From Syntrophotaleaceae bacterium (lineage in GTDB: Bacteria; Desulfobacterota; Desulfuromonadia; Desulfuromonadales; Syntrophotaleaceae), in the NCBI GenBank assembly GCA_041390365.1, contig JAWKQB010000002.1:248001-312000 (forward strand): a stretch of 64,000 nt of DNA, read 5' to 3'. The notes under the pieces are model-generated. The model ran no database searches. It was not told where the DNA came from and saw nothing but the letters and a program-made list of their open reading frames with translations. Below, in pieces: positions 1 through 11,200 of this stretch (position 1 is the stretch's first letter; every line of letters begins with the position of its first letter). Both the position numbers and the translations under genes were made by a program.

Positions 1-1
1 T

Positions 2-1795
2 TCCGACAAATACGGGTGCTATGAATTTCTGGCCTTGGCCAATATCGCCGGTCAGACGATCGCCGCCTCCGATCCTGCTCTGGTGGGGCAATTGCAAATC
101 GGTGACCGTGATTATTTCAAAAAGGCTCTGACCGATCGGCTGGCGGTTTCGGACGTTCTGGCCAGCAAAGTGACCGGCAGGCCGATCTGTGTGCTGGCCT
201 TGCCCGTCTCGGTGGGAGGCAGAGTGGAAGGCGTGCTGATCAGCGCAGTAGATCTCAACAGTTTTTCCTCCCGGGTTATCGATCCGGTCAAGGTGGGCAA
301 TGAGGGTTACGCCTATCTCATGGCTCAAAGTGGCCTGCTTGCAGCCCATCCCGACAAGTCAGCGATTCTTTCCACCAATCTTCGGGATCTCGAATTCGGG
401 CAGAAAATATCGAGTGAGAAGAACGGCCTGATGGTCTACACCTTCCAGGGGATCGAAAAACTGGTGGCTTTCCGGACCGATCCGCTGACCGGCTGGACCG
501 TCGGCGTCGGCGCAACCACCAAGGATATCTTTTCCGCTGCCAGGAAGATTCGCAACGAGAATATGGTCGTGACCCTCATCATCCTGCTGGCTGCAGCCCT
601 GGTGATCATGCTGGTGGTCAATCCCATTGTCGGAAGCCTGAAAAGCGGCGTGGAGTTTGCCGAAACCATTCAGGCCGGTGATCTGTCAAGGCGGCTGAAT
701 CTCGGTCGCGGGGACGAAATCGGGCAGTTGGCCAACGCCCTTGATGCCATGGCCGAAGGGCTTCAACAGAAGGCATATGTGGCCGAGACCATAGCCGGGG
801 GCGATCTGACCGCCGAGGTGGACGTTGCCTCGGAAAAGGACCAGTTGGGTCGAGCCCTGCGCACCATGATCACCAGTCTCAGAGAACTGATTGGACAGAT
901 CCAGAGATCAGGGGAGAATATCGCCTCCGGTTCCGTTCAGGTTGCCGATTCCAGCCAGAGTCTCTCCCAGGGAGCGACCGAATCAGCGGCATCCCTGGAG
1001 GAGATCTCCGCCTCCATGACCGAACTCGCTTCCCAGACCAGGTTCAATTCTGAAAACGCCGCCCAGGCCAATCAACTGGTGAGCAATGCAAAAAGAGCCG
1101 CCGAACAGGGCAACAGGCAGATGCAGCAGATGGTGGCCGCCATGGGAGAGATCAATGAGGCCGGGCAGAACATTTCCAAGATCATTCGGGTCATCGACGA
1201 GATCGCCTTTCAGACCAATCTTCTGGCGCTGAATGCGGCGGTGGAAGCCGCCCGGGCAGGACAGCACGGCAAAGGTTTCGCCGTGGTTGCGGAGGAGGTG
1301 CGAAATCTGGCGGCGCGCAGCGCCAAAGCCGCCAAGGAGACCGAAGAGCTGATTGAGGGCTCAGTCAAAAAGGCTCAGGGGGGCGCCGAAATTGCCGATT
1401 CCACTGCCGCATCGCTGCAGCAGATTGTGCAGGAGATTGCCAAGGTGACAGACCTGGTCGGAGAGATCGCAGCGGCGTCCAGCGAACAGTCGGAGGGGAT
1501 CGGTCAGATCAACGTCGGACTTGACCAGATCGATCAGGTTACCCAGCGCAACACCTCCAATGCCGAAGAAGGAGCCGCCGCCGCCGAGGAACTCGCCACC
1601 CAGGCCGCAGAAATGCGCAAGATGCTCGCCCGGTTCAAATTGGCGTCCTCCGCCTCCATGCCTGTGGCCGAGGTTGGATGGGCAAAGCCTGTCCGGCAGG
1701 AAAAGACGCTTGAAAATACCGTCGCAATGCTGCCGAAGCCGGTACGAACCACCCCGAAAATCGTGTTGGACAGCAGCGAGTACGGAAGGTATTGA
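2..1795 (+). CDS. Methyl-accepting chemotaxis protein, 5' end outside window
   Basis: Membrane chemoreceptor that would signal to CheA/CheW. The reading frame is open from base 2, so the true start and first transmembrane segment lie upstream. Visible in order: the distal part of a periplasmic Cache-type sensor (roughly the first 175 residues, including the GWTVGVG strand), a transmembrane helix at about 187-208, a HAMP region, and a long cytoplasmic helical hairpin. The hairpin tip at about nt 1195-1320 carries the highly conserved MCP core (IAFQTNLLALNAAVEAARAG). There is no obvious CheR/CheB pentapeptide at the C-terminus, which ends SSEYGRY. No che genes are nearby, so it is an orphan receptor. 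The ligand cannot be read from the sequence. Confidence 0.95.
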   Translation, partial: SDKYGCYEFLALANIAGQTIAASDPALVGQLQIGDRDYFKKALTDRLAVSDVLASKVTGRPICVLALPVSVGGRVEGVLISAVDLNSFSSRVIDPVKVGNEGYAYLMAQSGLLAAHPDKSAILSTNLRDLEFGQKISSEKNGLMVYTFQGIEKLVAFRTDPLTGWTVGVGATTKDIFSAARKIRNENMVVTLIILLAAALVIMLVVNPIVGSLKSGVEFAETIQAGDLSRRLNLGRGDEIGQLANALDAMAEGLQQKAYVAETIAGGDLTAEVDVASEKDQLGRALRTMITSLRELIGQIQRSGENIASGSVQVADSSQSLSQGATESAASLEEISASMTELASQTRFNSENAAQANQLVSNAKRAAEQGNRQMQQMVAAMGEINEAGQNISKIIRVIDEIAFQTNLLALNAAVEAARAGQHGKGFAVVAEEVRNLAARSAKAAKETEELIEGSVKKAQGGAEIADSTAASLQQIVQEIAKVTDLVGEIAAASSEQSEGIGQINVGLDQIDQVTQRNTSNAEEGAAAAEELATQAAEMRKMLARFKLASSASMPVAEVGWAKPVRQEKTLENTVAMLPKPVRTTPKIVLDSSEYGRY

Positions 1796-1915
1796 GGGAG
1801 GGCAAAACCGGGGGGGCAAACGGGGCTAATCGCCAGGTTGAGGAAGAGGGATAATCCGATAGAGTTGTCACAGGAAAAAACCTGTGCCGACCCGCAACCT
1901 GGCTGTTTGGATCCC

Positions 1916-4564
1916 ATGATAAACCTCAATACCTTGCATGACCTCTGGGAAATGATGGCCGGCTACCAGGAACAGCCGGCCGTTATTTCCCTGACTCCAA
2001 AAGGGATGGAAACCCTGACCTTCGCAGCCCTCCTCCATCGAAGCGAAGAGGCGGGTGCGCATCTCAGCGGCGGAGGACTTGACGCCGGTCAGCGGGCTGT
2101 GCTCTGGGGGCCGGGTTCCGCCGACTGGATCATCGCCTGCCTGGGAATTCTGAGGGCCGGCGGCGTGGTCGTGCCGCTCGACGTGCAGCTCGGAAAGGAG
2201 GCTTTGGAACGTATCCTGGCGGATTGCGATCCCAGCTTCATCCTGACCAGCGAATCCCAGCAGGAGCGGCTTCGGGAACTGCGCCGCAATCTTCCCGAGG
2301 TCCTGCTTTACGACCGCTCTGAAGGCGATTCCTCCATCCGATCACTGCCTCTCAGTCAAAGGGCACTCTCCCCGGATCCCAGGAAGCCCGAGTCCGTCGC
2401 CGTCATTTTCTATACCTCCGGTACTACCGGGCCTCCCAAAGGGGTGCCGCTCAGCCACGCCAACCTGGTGACCCAGATCGAGCAGATCATGGCCACCGAT
2501 CTGCTCCGTGCCGGCGATCGCCTGCTCCTCCCCCTGCCTCAGCATCATGTGTATCCTTTCGCCCTCGGTACCCTAGTGCCGCTGGCGTCAGGAGTTCCGA
2601 TCATTTTCCCCCAATCCCTGACCGGTCCCCAGGTTCTGCGGGCCCTGAAACAGGGGGAAGCCACCGTCATCGCCGGGGTGCCCCGGCTCTACCGGGCCCT
2701 TTTCGAAGCCGTTGAGGGCCGCTTTGCCAGGCTGGGTCCCTCGGGCAGAAGAGTTTTTCGGGGACTTCTCGCCGCAGGAAAGTGGCCGGGTCTCAGAGGA
2801 ACCAGAGGGTGGCGCATGCTGCTGACCCCCCTGCACAGGCGGATCGGGCCGAAACTGCGTCTCCTCGCCTGCGGCGGTTCCCCTCTGGATCCTTCCTTGA
2901 CCCGTGATCTTGAAGCCCTCGGCTGGGATATCGCCATCGGCTACGGTCTGACCGAAACCTCCCCGCTGCTGACCATAAATACTCCAGGCTCCCGGCGGCC
3001 GGAGTCGGTTGGCAAGTCCCTGCCGGGGGTAGAGATCAGGCTGACTGATGTCGGCAAGGGTGAGTCCGGCCGCGAGGTCCAGGTCAAAGGCAGCAATATC
3101 TTTGCCGGCTACTGGAATCTGCCGGAAGAAACAGAAAAGGTATTTACACGGGATGGCTGGTTTCGTACCGGCGACCTGGGGCGATTCGACGATGACGGGT
3201 ACCTGATCCTGATGGGACGAGCATCCACCCTCATCGTGACGGAAAGCGGCAAGAACGTGCGGCCGGAAGAGGTCGAAGAGGATTACGAGAAAAGCCCGGC
3301 AATCCGGGAAATCGGCATATTCGAACGGAAGGGTCGCCTGGCGGCGCTGATTGTGCCAGAGGATATGGAAGGGGGCGAACAGGCCGTCCGGAAGGCGCTC
3401 GACGAGCGGGGCGAAGGGATGCCCACCCACCATCGTCTGGCCGAGTTTGCCTTGACCAGGACGGCTCTGCCCCGCACCCGCCTGGGGAAGATACGGCGAC
3501 ATCTGCTGGCAGACCTGTACCAGGAGGTCAGGGAAGGAAAGCAGGCCGAGCGGGAAGAGCCGATGCCGCTCGAAGAGATGTCGGGAGAGGACCGCACCCT
3601 GCTGCAGAGCGGCGCGGCGCGGGACGCCTGGCAGCTTTTGGCCGATCGATTCCCAAATCAGGGTCTGACCCCGGACAGCCACCTGCAACAGGATCTCGGC
3701 ATCGACTCTCTGGAATGGTTGTCGTTGACCGTTGAAATCAACGGACGGACCGGCGTTGAGCTGAGCGAGGACACCATCTCCCGTCTGCGCACCGTGCGTG
3801 ATCTGCTGCAGCAGATGGCGGAGAGGGAATCAGAGGGGAGAAAGGAGGTGATTGCCGGGGATTATCTGGAAAATCCGGAAGAGGTTTTGACGGCAGCTCA
3901 ACTGCAGTGGTTGACACCTCTGCCGCAGCCGATGCTGTGGATCTCCGATCTGCTGTTTGCCCTCAACCGATGCCTTATGCGACTCTACTTTCGACTGCAG
4001 GTGGAAGGGCGAGAAAATTTGCCGGACAAGGGTCCACTGGTGCTTGCGCCCAACCATCTGAGCAGTCTCGATCCGCTGATAATTGCCGCCGCCCTGGATC
4101 GAAAGCATCTGCACGAGACCTACTGGGCGGGCTGGGCGGGCATCATGTTTCATAATGCCGTGGCCCGTTCCATCAGCAGGCTGGGACGCGCTTTTCCCGT
4201 CGATCCCCAACGGGCCGTCGTGTCCAGCCTGGCCTTTGGTGCCCTGGTGCTGCGCCGGCGCCGGACCCTGGTCTGGTTTCCCGAAGGGGAACGTTCCCGG
4301 ACCGGCGAAATGCAGTCTTTCCGCCCGGGACTGGGACTTCTGCTCCGGCACTATCCCGTGCCGGTCCTGCCGACCCTGATCAGGGGCAGCTACAAAGCCC
4401 TTCCCCGCGGAACATGGATTCCCCGGCGAAAGCCGTTACGTCTGGTCTTCGGCAAAACCTGTGATGTAAACCAATTGATGGAGGAGAGCGAGGGGAAAAC
4501 CGAGCCTGAACGCCTGGTTCGTTCCCTGCAAAAGCGGGTTAACGCGCTTGAAGGCAATAATTGA
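1916..4564 (+). CDS. Acyl-activating enzyme / ACP / acyltransferase fusion protein
   Basis: Three catalytic modules in one chain of about 882 residues. Residues ~1-540 are an ANL-family AMP-forming ligase: P-loop YTSGTTGPPKG, YGLTETSP, and the GWFRTGDLG hinge region. Residues ~560-640 are an acyl-carrier domain with the phosphopantetheine serine in LGIDSLEWL. Residues ~680-880 are a PlsC/LPLAT acyltransferase with NHLSSLDP (HX4D) and FPEGERSRTG. The likely path is fatty acid activation, loading on the internal ACP, then transfer to a lysophospholipid, as in Aas but with a built-in carrier. The frame is open further upstream to a TTG at 1838. ATG 1916 is preferred because the ligase homology begins just after it, although its ribosome-binding site is weak. 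Confidence 0.88.
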   Translation: MINLNTLHDLWEMMAGYQEQPAVISLTPKGMETLTFAALLHRSEEAGAHLSGGGLDAGQRAVLWGPGSADWIIACLGILRAGGVVVPLDVQLGKEALERILADCDPSFILTSESQQERLRELRRNLPEVLLYDRSEGDSSIRSLPLSQRALSPDPRKPESVAVIFYTSGTTGPPKGVPLSHANLVTQIEQIMATDLLRAGDRLLLPLPQHHVYPFALGTLVPLASGVPIIFPQSLTGPQVLRALKQGEATVIAGVPRLYRALFEAVEGRFARLGPSGRRVFRGLLAAGKWPGLRGTRGWRMLLTPLHRRIGPKLRLLACGGSPLDPSLTRDLEALGWDIAIGYGLTETSPLLTINTPGSRRPESVGKSLPGVEIRLTDVGKGESGREVQVKGSNIFAGYWNLPEETEKVFTRDGWFRTGDLGRFDDDGYLILMGRASTLIVTESGKNVRPEEVEEDYEKSPAIREIGIFERKGRLAALIVPEDMEGGEQAVRKALDERGEGMPTHHRLAEFALTRTALPRTRLGKIRRHLLADLYQEVREGKQAEREEPMPLEEMSGEDRTLLQSGAARDAWQLLADRFPNQGLTPDSHLQQDLGIDSLEWLSLTVEINGRTGVELSEDTISRLRTVRDLLQQMAERESEGRKEVIAGDYLENPEEVLTAAQLQWLTPLPQPMLWISDLLFALNRCLMRLYFRLQVEGRENLPDKGPLVLAPNHLSSLDPLIIAAALDRKHLHETYWAGWAGIMFHNAVARSISRLGRAFPVDPQRAVVSSLAFGALVLRRRRTLVWFPEGERSRTGEMQSFRPGLGLLLRHYPVPVLPTLIRGSYKALPRGTWIPRRKPLRLVFGKTCDVNQLMEESEGKTEPERLVRSLQKRVNALEGNN

Positions 4565-4732
4565 GAAATATGATAAAAAAAGATTAAAAAACTTGCCCTA
4601 ACTTAAAATAGCCGCTATTTTTATGCGAATGCCAGTTGCCTCATACTATTAATGGCATGTATTCTTTTGCGGGCCTACATTTCCTGCAATTCTCCTTTTA
4701 CCCCAATCCTTAGGTACCTCCGAGGGGGATGG

Positions 4733-7700
4733 ATGAATTTGAAGCAAAAGATCCGGGCAGTCGTATCCAAGCCGCTCAAATCTGCCGCAGTCAGATGGAG
4801 CGGCTTTTTTGTGCCTGTTTTTCCCAATGACTTCAACGGGTTCAAAACCGTTCCGATTCTTTTTATTACCCTTATTTTTCTTTTCACGACGGCAGGTTCA
4901 GCGACGGGGTCGAATCCCGTGCCCACCATGCAGAAGCTTGTCGTGGGGGGCGACCACGACAACCCGCCCTATGAGTTTCTGGAAAACGGGCAGCCGACCG
5001 GTTTCAACGTGGAGCTGATGCAGGCGGTTGCCGAGATCATGAGCCTTGCCGTGGAATTCAGACTGGGGCCCTGGATCGAGGCCCGGCGGGCCCTGGAGGA
5101 GGGCAGAATTCATGCGCTGAGCGGCATGTATTACTCATTGGATCGCAGCACCCTGGTGGATTTTACCGTTCCCCATACCATGGTCTCTTCAGGCATCTTT
5201 GTGCGCAAGGAATCTCCCCTTCGCTCCTACGCCGATATTCAGGGAAAGGAGATCATCGTTCAGGAAGGCGATATCATCCACGACTCCCTGAGGAGGAACG
5301 GTCTCGCCTCCCAGATCGTGACGGTGGGAGAAGTCCCCCAGGTGCTCAAGCTCCTGGCCTCGGGACAGCATGACTGCGCTCTGATGCCGTCCAGATTGCA
5401 GGGAGAGCATTTCCTTAAAACTCTCGGCCTCGACAATATTCGTGTCATCAACACCGAACTGCCGCAATTGAAATACTGCTTCGCCGTACGGAAAAACGAT
5501 CAGGAGCTGTTGGCCCGGTTGGGCGAGGGGCTGCAAATCCTGAAAATTAACGGCAGATACCGGGATATTTACGAAAAGTGGTTCGGGGTCTATGAAAAAA
5601 AAGGTTTTTGGCAAAGCGGACAAAACTCTCTATGGGTTCTTTTGGGCGTGATTACCGCCTTCTCCGGGGCGGGTCTTGTCTGGTCCCGCTCCCTCAGGAC
5701 GCAGGTCAAAAGAGCCGGCGCCGAGTTGCGGGAGAGCGAGGAAAAGTTTCGGGTGCTGGCGGACACCATCCCGGCCGGCATCATCGTCTACCAGGGAGAA
5801 AATATCGTCTATGTCAATTCCGCCCTTGTCGAGGCGACCGGGTATTCCGAACAGGAGATCCTGGGGATGAAGTTCTGGGAGATGGCCAGCGACGATATCC
5901 GGGAGACCGTCAAGGAACGGGGATTGGCCAGACAGCGGGGTGATAAGCCGACGGTCCGGTACGAGTACAAGTGGAAGACGAAAAACGGGACAGAGAAGTG
6001 GGCACTGTTGACCGGCGCCAGCATCGAGTTTCGGGGACAGCCGGCCGGCATCGCCACTCTGATCGATATCACCGAACGCAAGCAGGCTGAGGAGGCCCTG
6101 CGGGCGAGCGAGGAGAAGTTCCGGGTTCTGGCCGAGACCAGTCCCTCCGGCATCTGCCTCTATCAGGGGGAACGAATTGCCTATGTCAATCCCGCCACCG
6201 TGCGCCTGTTCGGCTATTCGGAGCAAGAATGCCTGCAGATGAGGTTCTGGGAGTGGGTCCACGAAGATTATCAGGACCTGGCGCGGGAACGGGGCCTGGC
6301 CAGGCAGCGGGGCGAGGATGTGCCTCCCGTGTATGAGATCCGGAACCTTTCCAAAAACGGGGAGGAAAAATGGATCCATGTGTCCGCCGGCCGGATCGAG
6401 TACCAGGGACAACCGGCTTGTATCGTAACCTATTTTGATATTTCCGACCGCAAGCGCATGGAGCAGGAACTGCAGCAGGCCCATGACGAGCTGGAAAGGC
6501 GGGTCGAGAAGCGAACGGCTCAGCTGGCCAGAACAACGGAGGCATTGATCGCTTCCGAGAAGGAAAAGTCTCTTATCCTGAACATCACCGACGCTCACGT
6601 CATTTACTACAATCCCGACATGAAAATCCTCTGGGCCAACCGGGCGGCCGGCGATTCGGTGAACCTGCCTCCCGAAGAGCTGCGCAACCGGCGCTGCTGG
6701 GAGGTGTGGCATCAGCGCAGCGAGCCCTGTGTCGATTGTCCGGTGATACGCGCCATGCGGTCCCGGCAGCCCCAGGAAGCGGAGCTTTGCTCACCGGACG
6801 GCCGCCTCTGGTTTCTGCGCACCTTTCCTGTTATTGATGAAACCGGAAAGCTTCTGGGAGTGGTTGAATTTACGCAGGATTTTACCGAGCGGAAGCGGAC
6901 CGAAGAGGCCCTGCGGCAGGCGAATCTGGTGGTAGAAAACAGTCCGGTCGTCCTTTTCCTCTGGCAGGCGGCGGAGGGCTGGCCGGTCAAAATGGTTTCC
7001 AGGAATGTCGTCCAGTTCGGCTATCTGCCGGAAGAGTTCACCTCCGGCGCAACACCCTTCGCGTCGATTATTCATCCTCTGGACCTGGCAAGGGTGAAGG
7101 CCGAGGTCCGCGACTATTCAGCTTCAAAAGAGGATACTTTCTGCCAGGAATATCGCATCTTTTCCAGGGCCGGTCAGGTGTATTGGATCCACGACCACAC
7201 CACGATCGAGCGGGACGTCAACGGAAACATCCTGAATTATCAGGGGATCCTGATCGATATAACGAGTCGCAAGCTGGCTGAAGAGCAGCTCATGCGGCAG
7301 AAACTGCAACTGGAGGAGCTGAACTGTACCCTGGAGGAGAGGGTCCGGGAGGAGGTCGCCAAGAACCGGGAAAAAGACATCCTCTTGATTCAGCAGAATC
7401 GCCAGGCCGCCATGGGAGAACTTCTGGACCACATCGCTCATCAGTGGAAACAGCCGCTGACCGTCATTTCCCTGCTTGTCCAGAATCTTGAAGGGAGCTA
7501 TGACAAGGGTGAGCTGACATCCCGCCTGATGGGCGAGACCATCGCCAAGACTGTGGATCTGTTGGAACACATGGGGCAGACCATCGAAGTCTTCAGGGAA
7601 TTCTATCGGCCGGACAAGGAAAAGACGGTATTCAGCGTCAAGGATGCTATCGACAGGGCCCTGGACTTCATTTCACCTGTCCTGAATTGTCATGCCGTTG

Positions 7701-8122
7701 CCGTAGAGATCGAGGTCGACCCGGGATTGATGACAATCGGTTATCCCAGGGAATATACCCAGGTGCTGCTCAACATACTCTCCAACGCCCGGGATGCCTT
7801 CAGGGAAAGAAACACCGCGAATCCGAAGATAACAATCAGAGGTTTCGTCGAAGACAACCAGGTGATCGTGACGATGACCGACAATGCCGGGGGGATTCCG
7901 GAAACGATTATCCCCAGGATCTTCGACCTGTATGTGACCACCAAGGAGGCCGGCGGCGGCACCGGCATCGGACTCCATATGTCGAAAAATATCATCGAAA
8001 AGAATATGCAGGGATCCCTGACGGCCCGTAACCGGGACTTTGGCGCGGAGTTCCGAATAGCCGTCACTATGCCCGCAAAACAGTTGAATCATAAGGAGTT
8101 GAATCTGGCAGAAACGTCATGA
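4733..8122 (+). CDS. Sensor histidine kinase with solute-binding-protein input and four PAS domains
   Basis: Hybrid membrane sensor of about 1129 residues. Order: N-terminal membrane segment; a periplasmic bacterial extracellular solute-binding family 3 domain (~65-295, with NPPYEF and an AVAEIM helix); a second transmembrane helix (~300-322); four PAS/PAC domains; a coiled coil; then the kinase core. The phospho-accepting His is in HIAHQWKQPL (about residue 902). The ATPase shows LLNILSNARDAF (N box), DNAGGIP and GGGTGIGLHMS. ATG 4733 is chosen over ATG 4652 because CGAGGGGG precedes it and the upstream extension looks non-coding. The third PAS domain contains cysteines around CVDCPV. No response regulator adjoins. 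It is paralogous to the next gene over the C-terminal PAS and kinase region. Confidence 0.9.
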   Translation: MNLKQKIRAVVSKPLKSAAVRWSGFFVPVFPNDFNGFKTVPILFITLIFLFTTAGSATGSNPVPTMQKLVVGGDHDNPPYEFLENGQPTGFNVELMQAVAEIMSLAVEFRLGPWIEARRALEEGRIHALSGMYYSLDRSTLVDFTVPHTMVSSGIFVRKESPLRSYADIQGKEIIVQEGDIIHDSLRRNGLASQIVTVGEVPQVLKLLASGQHDCALMPSRLQGEHFLKTLGLDNIRVINTELPQLKYCFAVRKNDQELLARLGEGLQILKINGRYRDIYEKWFGVYEKKGFWQSGQNSLWVLLGVITAFSGAGLVWSRSLRTQVKRAGAELRESEEKFRVLADTIPAGIIVYQGENIVYVNSALVEATGYSEQEILGMKFWEMASDDIRETVKERGLARQRGDKPTVRYEYKWKTKNGTEKWALLTGASIEFRGQPAGIATLIDITERKQAEEALRASEEKFRVLAETSPSGICLYQGERIAYVNPATVRLFGYSEQECLQMRFWEWVHEDYQDLARERGLARQRGEDVPPVYEIRNLSKNGEEKWIHVSAGRIEYQGQPACIVTYFDISDRKRMEQELQQAHDELERRVEKRTAQLARTTEALIASEKEKSLILNITDAHVIYYNPDMKILWANRAAGDSVNLPPEELRNRRCWEVWHQRSEPCVDCPVIRAMRSRQPQEAELCSPDGRLWFLRTFPVIDETGKLLGVVEFTQDFTERKRTEEALRQANLVVENSPVVLFLWQAAEGWPVKMVSRNVVQFGYLPEEFTSGATPFASIIHPLDLARVKAEVRDYSASKEDTFCQEYRIFSRAGQVYWIHDHTTIERDVNGNILNYQGILIDITSRKLAEEQLMRQKLQLEELNCTLEERVREEVAKNREKDILLIQQNRQAAMGELLDHIAHQWKQPLTVISLLVQNLEGSYDKGELTSRLMGETIAKTVDLLEHMGQTIEVFREFYRPDKEKTVFSVKDAIDRALDFISPVLNCHAVAVEIEVDPGLMTIGYPREYTQVLLNILSNARDAFRERNTANPKITIRGFVEDNQVIVTMTDNAGGIPETIIPRIFDLYVTTKEAGGGTGIGLHMSKNIIEKNMQGSLTARNRDFGAEFRIAVTMPAKQLNHKELNLAETS

Positions 8123-8253
8123 TCCGACTCGGCAGGTACCGGATTTTTGTCTTTACAGTAGATAAACACACTTCTTCTAACGCCGAATAGAGTTGCACAC
8201 GTTCCGCGTACCCCCAATTTCTGAGATTTAATGTCGGGACTCAAGAGGGTTGG

Positions 8254-11200
8254 ATGGTCCGGTATGATCTATTAGATGTTGTCAGGTACTATGTCTGGGC
8301 CGTGGTGCTCGCCGCCGCGCTTTGCCTGATTTTTTTTATCTGGTCCCGGATTCTGAAAAGGCGTGTGGAGCTGCGCACCGCGGAACTTGGCAGAAGCGAA
8401 GAGGCTTTGCGCTTCACCCAGTACGCCATCGACAGGACCGTGGACCAGGCCTTCTGGATGACGGAGGATGGACGCCTGTTCTACGTCAACGATGCCGCCT
8501 GCCGCGCCTTGGGCTATTCCCGGGAGGAACTTGTCGGAATGTCGATTCCGGAGATCGATCCGACCCACCCTCCGGAAGTATTTGCCGAGCATTGGCGGAC
8601 TCTGGTGAAACACGGTTGCATCACGATGGAGTCCCTTCATCGCGCTAAAGACGGTCGTGTTTATCCGGTTGAGATACGATCCAACTACGTGGTCTTCGAC
8701 GGCAGGGAATACAACTGTGCCTTTGCGACGGACATCAGCGAGCGCAAGCGGATGGAAACAGAGCTCCGGCATGCCCGCGATGAACTGGAAACGCGGGTAA
8801 AGGAGCGGACTGCGGAACTGGAATGCGCCAACGAGATGCTCGAGCGGGAAATCCTGGTGCGCAAGCGAACCGAAAACGTCAACTCTGCGCGGCTGCGACT
8901 CCTCGAGTTCGCCGCGATCCATAATATGGAGGAACTGCTCCAGGCCACCCTTGACGAGGCGGAGTCACTTACAGGCAGCCTAATCGGTTTCTATCATTTC
9001 CTTGAGACCGACCAGAAAACCTTGACTCTGCAGAACTGGTCCACCCGGACCAAGGCCGAATTCTGCAAGGCTGAAGGGAAAGGAAGCCACTATGATGTAG
9101 CAGCCGCGGGCGTGTGGGTTGACTGCCTCCACGAACGCCGCCCCGTCGTTCACAATGACTATGCCTCGCTTCCCCACCGCAGGGGGTTGCCGCCCGGTCA
9201 TGCTCCGGTTGTCCGGGAACTGGTCGTGCCTGTCTTTCGCAAAGACAAGATAGTGGCGGTATTCGGCGTGGGCAACAAGCCGCAGGATTATATTTCCGAA
9301 GATATCGAGACAGTCTCCACGCTGGCCGATCTCGCCTGGGACATCGTCGAACGCAAGCAGGCGGAGGAGGCGCTGCACCTGTCCCGATTCTGCATCGACA
9401 AGGCGGGCATAGGGATTTGGCAGAGCGATGAGAAGGGAACCATTTTCAACGTGAACGAGCATGCCTGCAAGAGCCTCGGATATTCAAGAGAGGAACTGTT
9501 TGGGCTCAATATTTTTGACATAGATCCGGGAATCACCCTGGAGAGAATGCTGGAGCTGGGGGAAATATTAAGGGAGACGGGTTCGGTAACCCTCCAAACG
9601 ACCCACAGGCGCAGGGACGGCACGACCTTCCCGGTCGAGGTTACCGCCAATCTCCTCGAGTTCCGCGGAAAGGAATACGCCATCTCGTTTGTTCAGGACA
9701 TTACCGGGCGCAAGCAGGCCGAGAAAGCCTTGCAGGAGAGCGAATCACGGGTCAGACGGAAACTGGAAAGCATTCTCGACCCTGGAGGGGATGTCGCTGA
9801 TCTGGACCTGGCTGACATTCTGGATACCCAGCAGATTCAGGCGATCATGGAGGACCTCTACGCTATCACCGGGCTGAAAATGAGCATCCTCGATCTGGAC
9901 GGCCGGGTGCTGGCCGATGTGGGATGGCAGGATATCTGCCTTGAATTCCACAGGAAACATCCTGAAACCCTGAAGAGATGCCATGAAAGCGACACGGATC
10001 TCGCAGTCGGCGTCCCGGAAGGGGAGTTCAGGACCTACCGATGCAGAAACAACATGTGGCATCTGGTGACGCCGATCATAGTCGCCGGAAAACATATGGC
10101 CAATCTCTTCCTGGGACAGTTCTTTTTTGACGGGGAGCAGATCGATTACGGCCTTTTCCGGGAACAGGCGAGAAGGTACGGATTTCCCGAGGAGGAATAC
10201 ATCGTCGCCCTCGAAGCGGTGCCTCACCACAACGAAGAGCTCGTGAACCTGGGAAAGGCCGTTTTTCTCAAACTCACCGATATGCTGTCCCGATTGAGTT
10301 ACGCCAATATCAAACTGGCCCAGACCCTGGCCGAACAGGACCGCCTGACGGCAACCCTGCGGGAGGCGAATCTGGTCGTTGAAAACAGTCCGGCTGTGCT
10401 TTTTCTCTGGAAGGCTGAAGACGGCTGGCCCGTTGAACTGGTTTCCGATAATGTCAAACAGTTCGGTTATGCCCCTGAAGACTTTCTTTCCGGTGCCTTG
10501 ACCTATGCTTCGATCATACATCCCGACGACCTGGAGAGGGTGACCCGGGAGGTTGGCGAGTCTTGCGAAAAGGGGGCGGATCAGTTGCAACTGGAATACA
10601 GAATCGTGACCAGGGAAGGAGAGGTTCGTTGGATCAACGAACACTCCCATATTGAACGGGACACCTCCGGAAGCGTGAAAACCTTCGAGGGGATCGTGAT
10701 AGATGTCACCGAGCGCAAGCGCATGGAAGAGGAGCTTTACAACAGCCGTGAAAAGTACCAGTCGATGGTCGAGGCTTTCGACGGTTTCATCTACATCTGC
10801 TCCCAGGATTACAGGATCGAGTTCATGAACCCCAAGCTGGTAGAGTGGACAGGAAAGGATGCGGTCGGCCAACTCTGCTACAAAACGCTTCATGGCAGGG
10901 ACGAAATCTGCCCGTGGTGCGTCAACGACCGGGTCTTTCAGGGGGAATCGGTTCATTGGGAGATTCAGTGCAACAAGGATGGGCGCTGGTATCACGTCGT
11001 CAATGTACCCCTTTACAACGCCAATGGAACCATATCGAAACATTCCATCATAACCGATATACATCTGCTCAAAATGACCGAAGAGAGTCTCAGGGAACAG
11101 AAAAAGCTGTTGGAGAATCTCAACGCCACCCTGGAAAAAAGAGTGGGGGAAGAGGTCCGGAAAAACCGTGAAAAGGATGTCGTTCTCATTCAGCAGAACC

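Noticed and set aside
1869..1886. CACAGG-A6-CCTGTG hairpin as a terminator or riboswitch before the acyl-ligase gene
   Set aside because: The stem is only 6 bp with no U-tract, and no riboswitch consensus could be fitted.
8123..8253. Remnant of a solute-binding domain upstream of the second kinase
   Set aside because: The spacer is only 131 bp and shows no similarity to the upstream kinase's sensor region.
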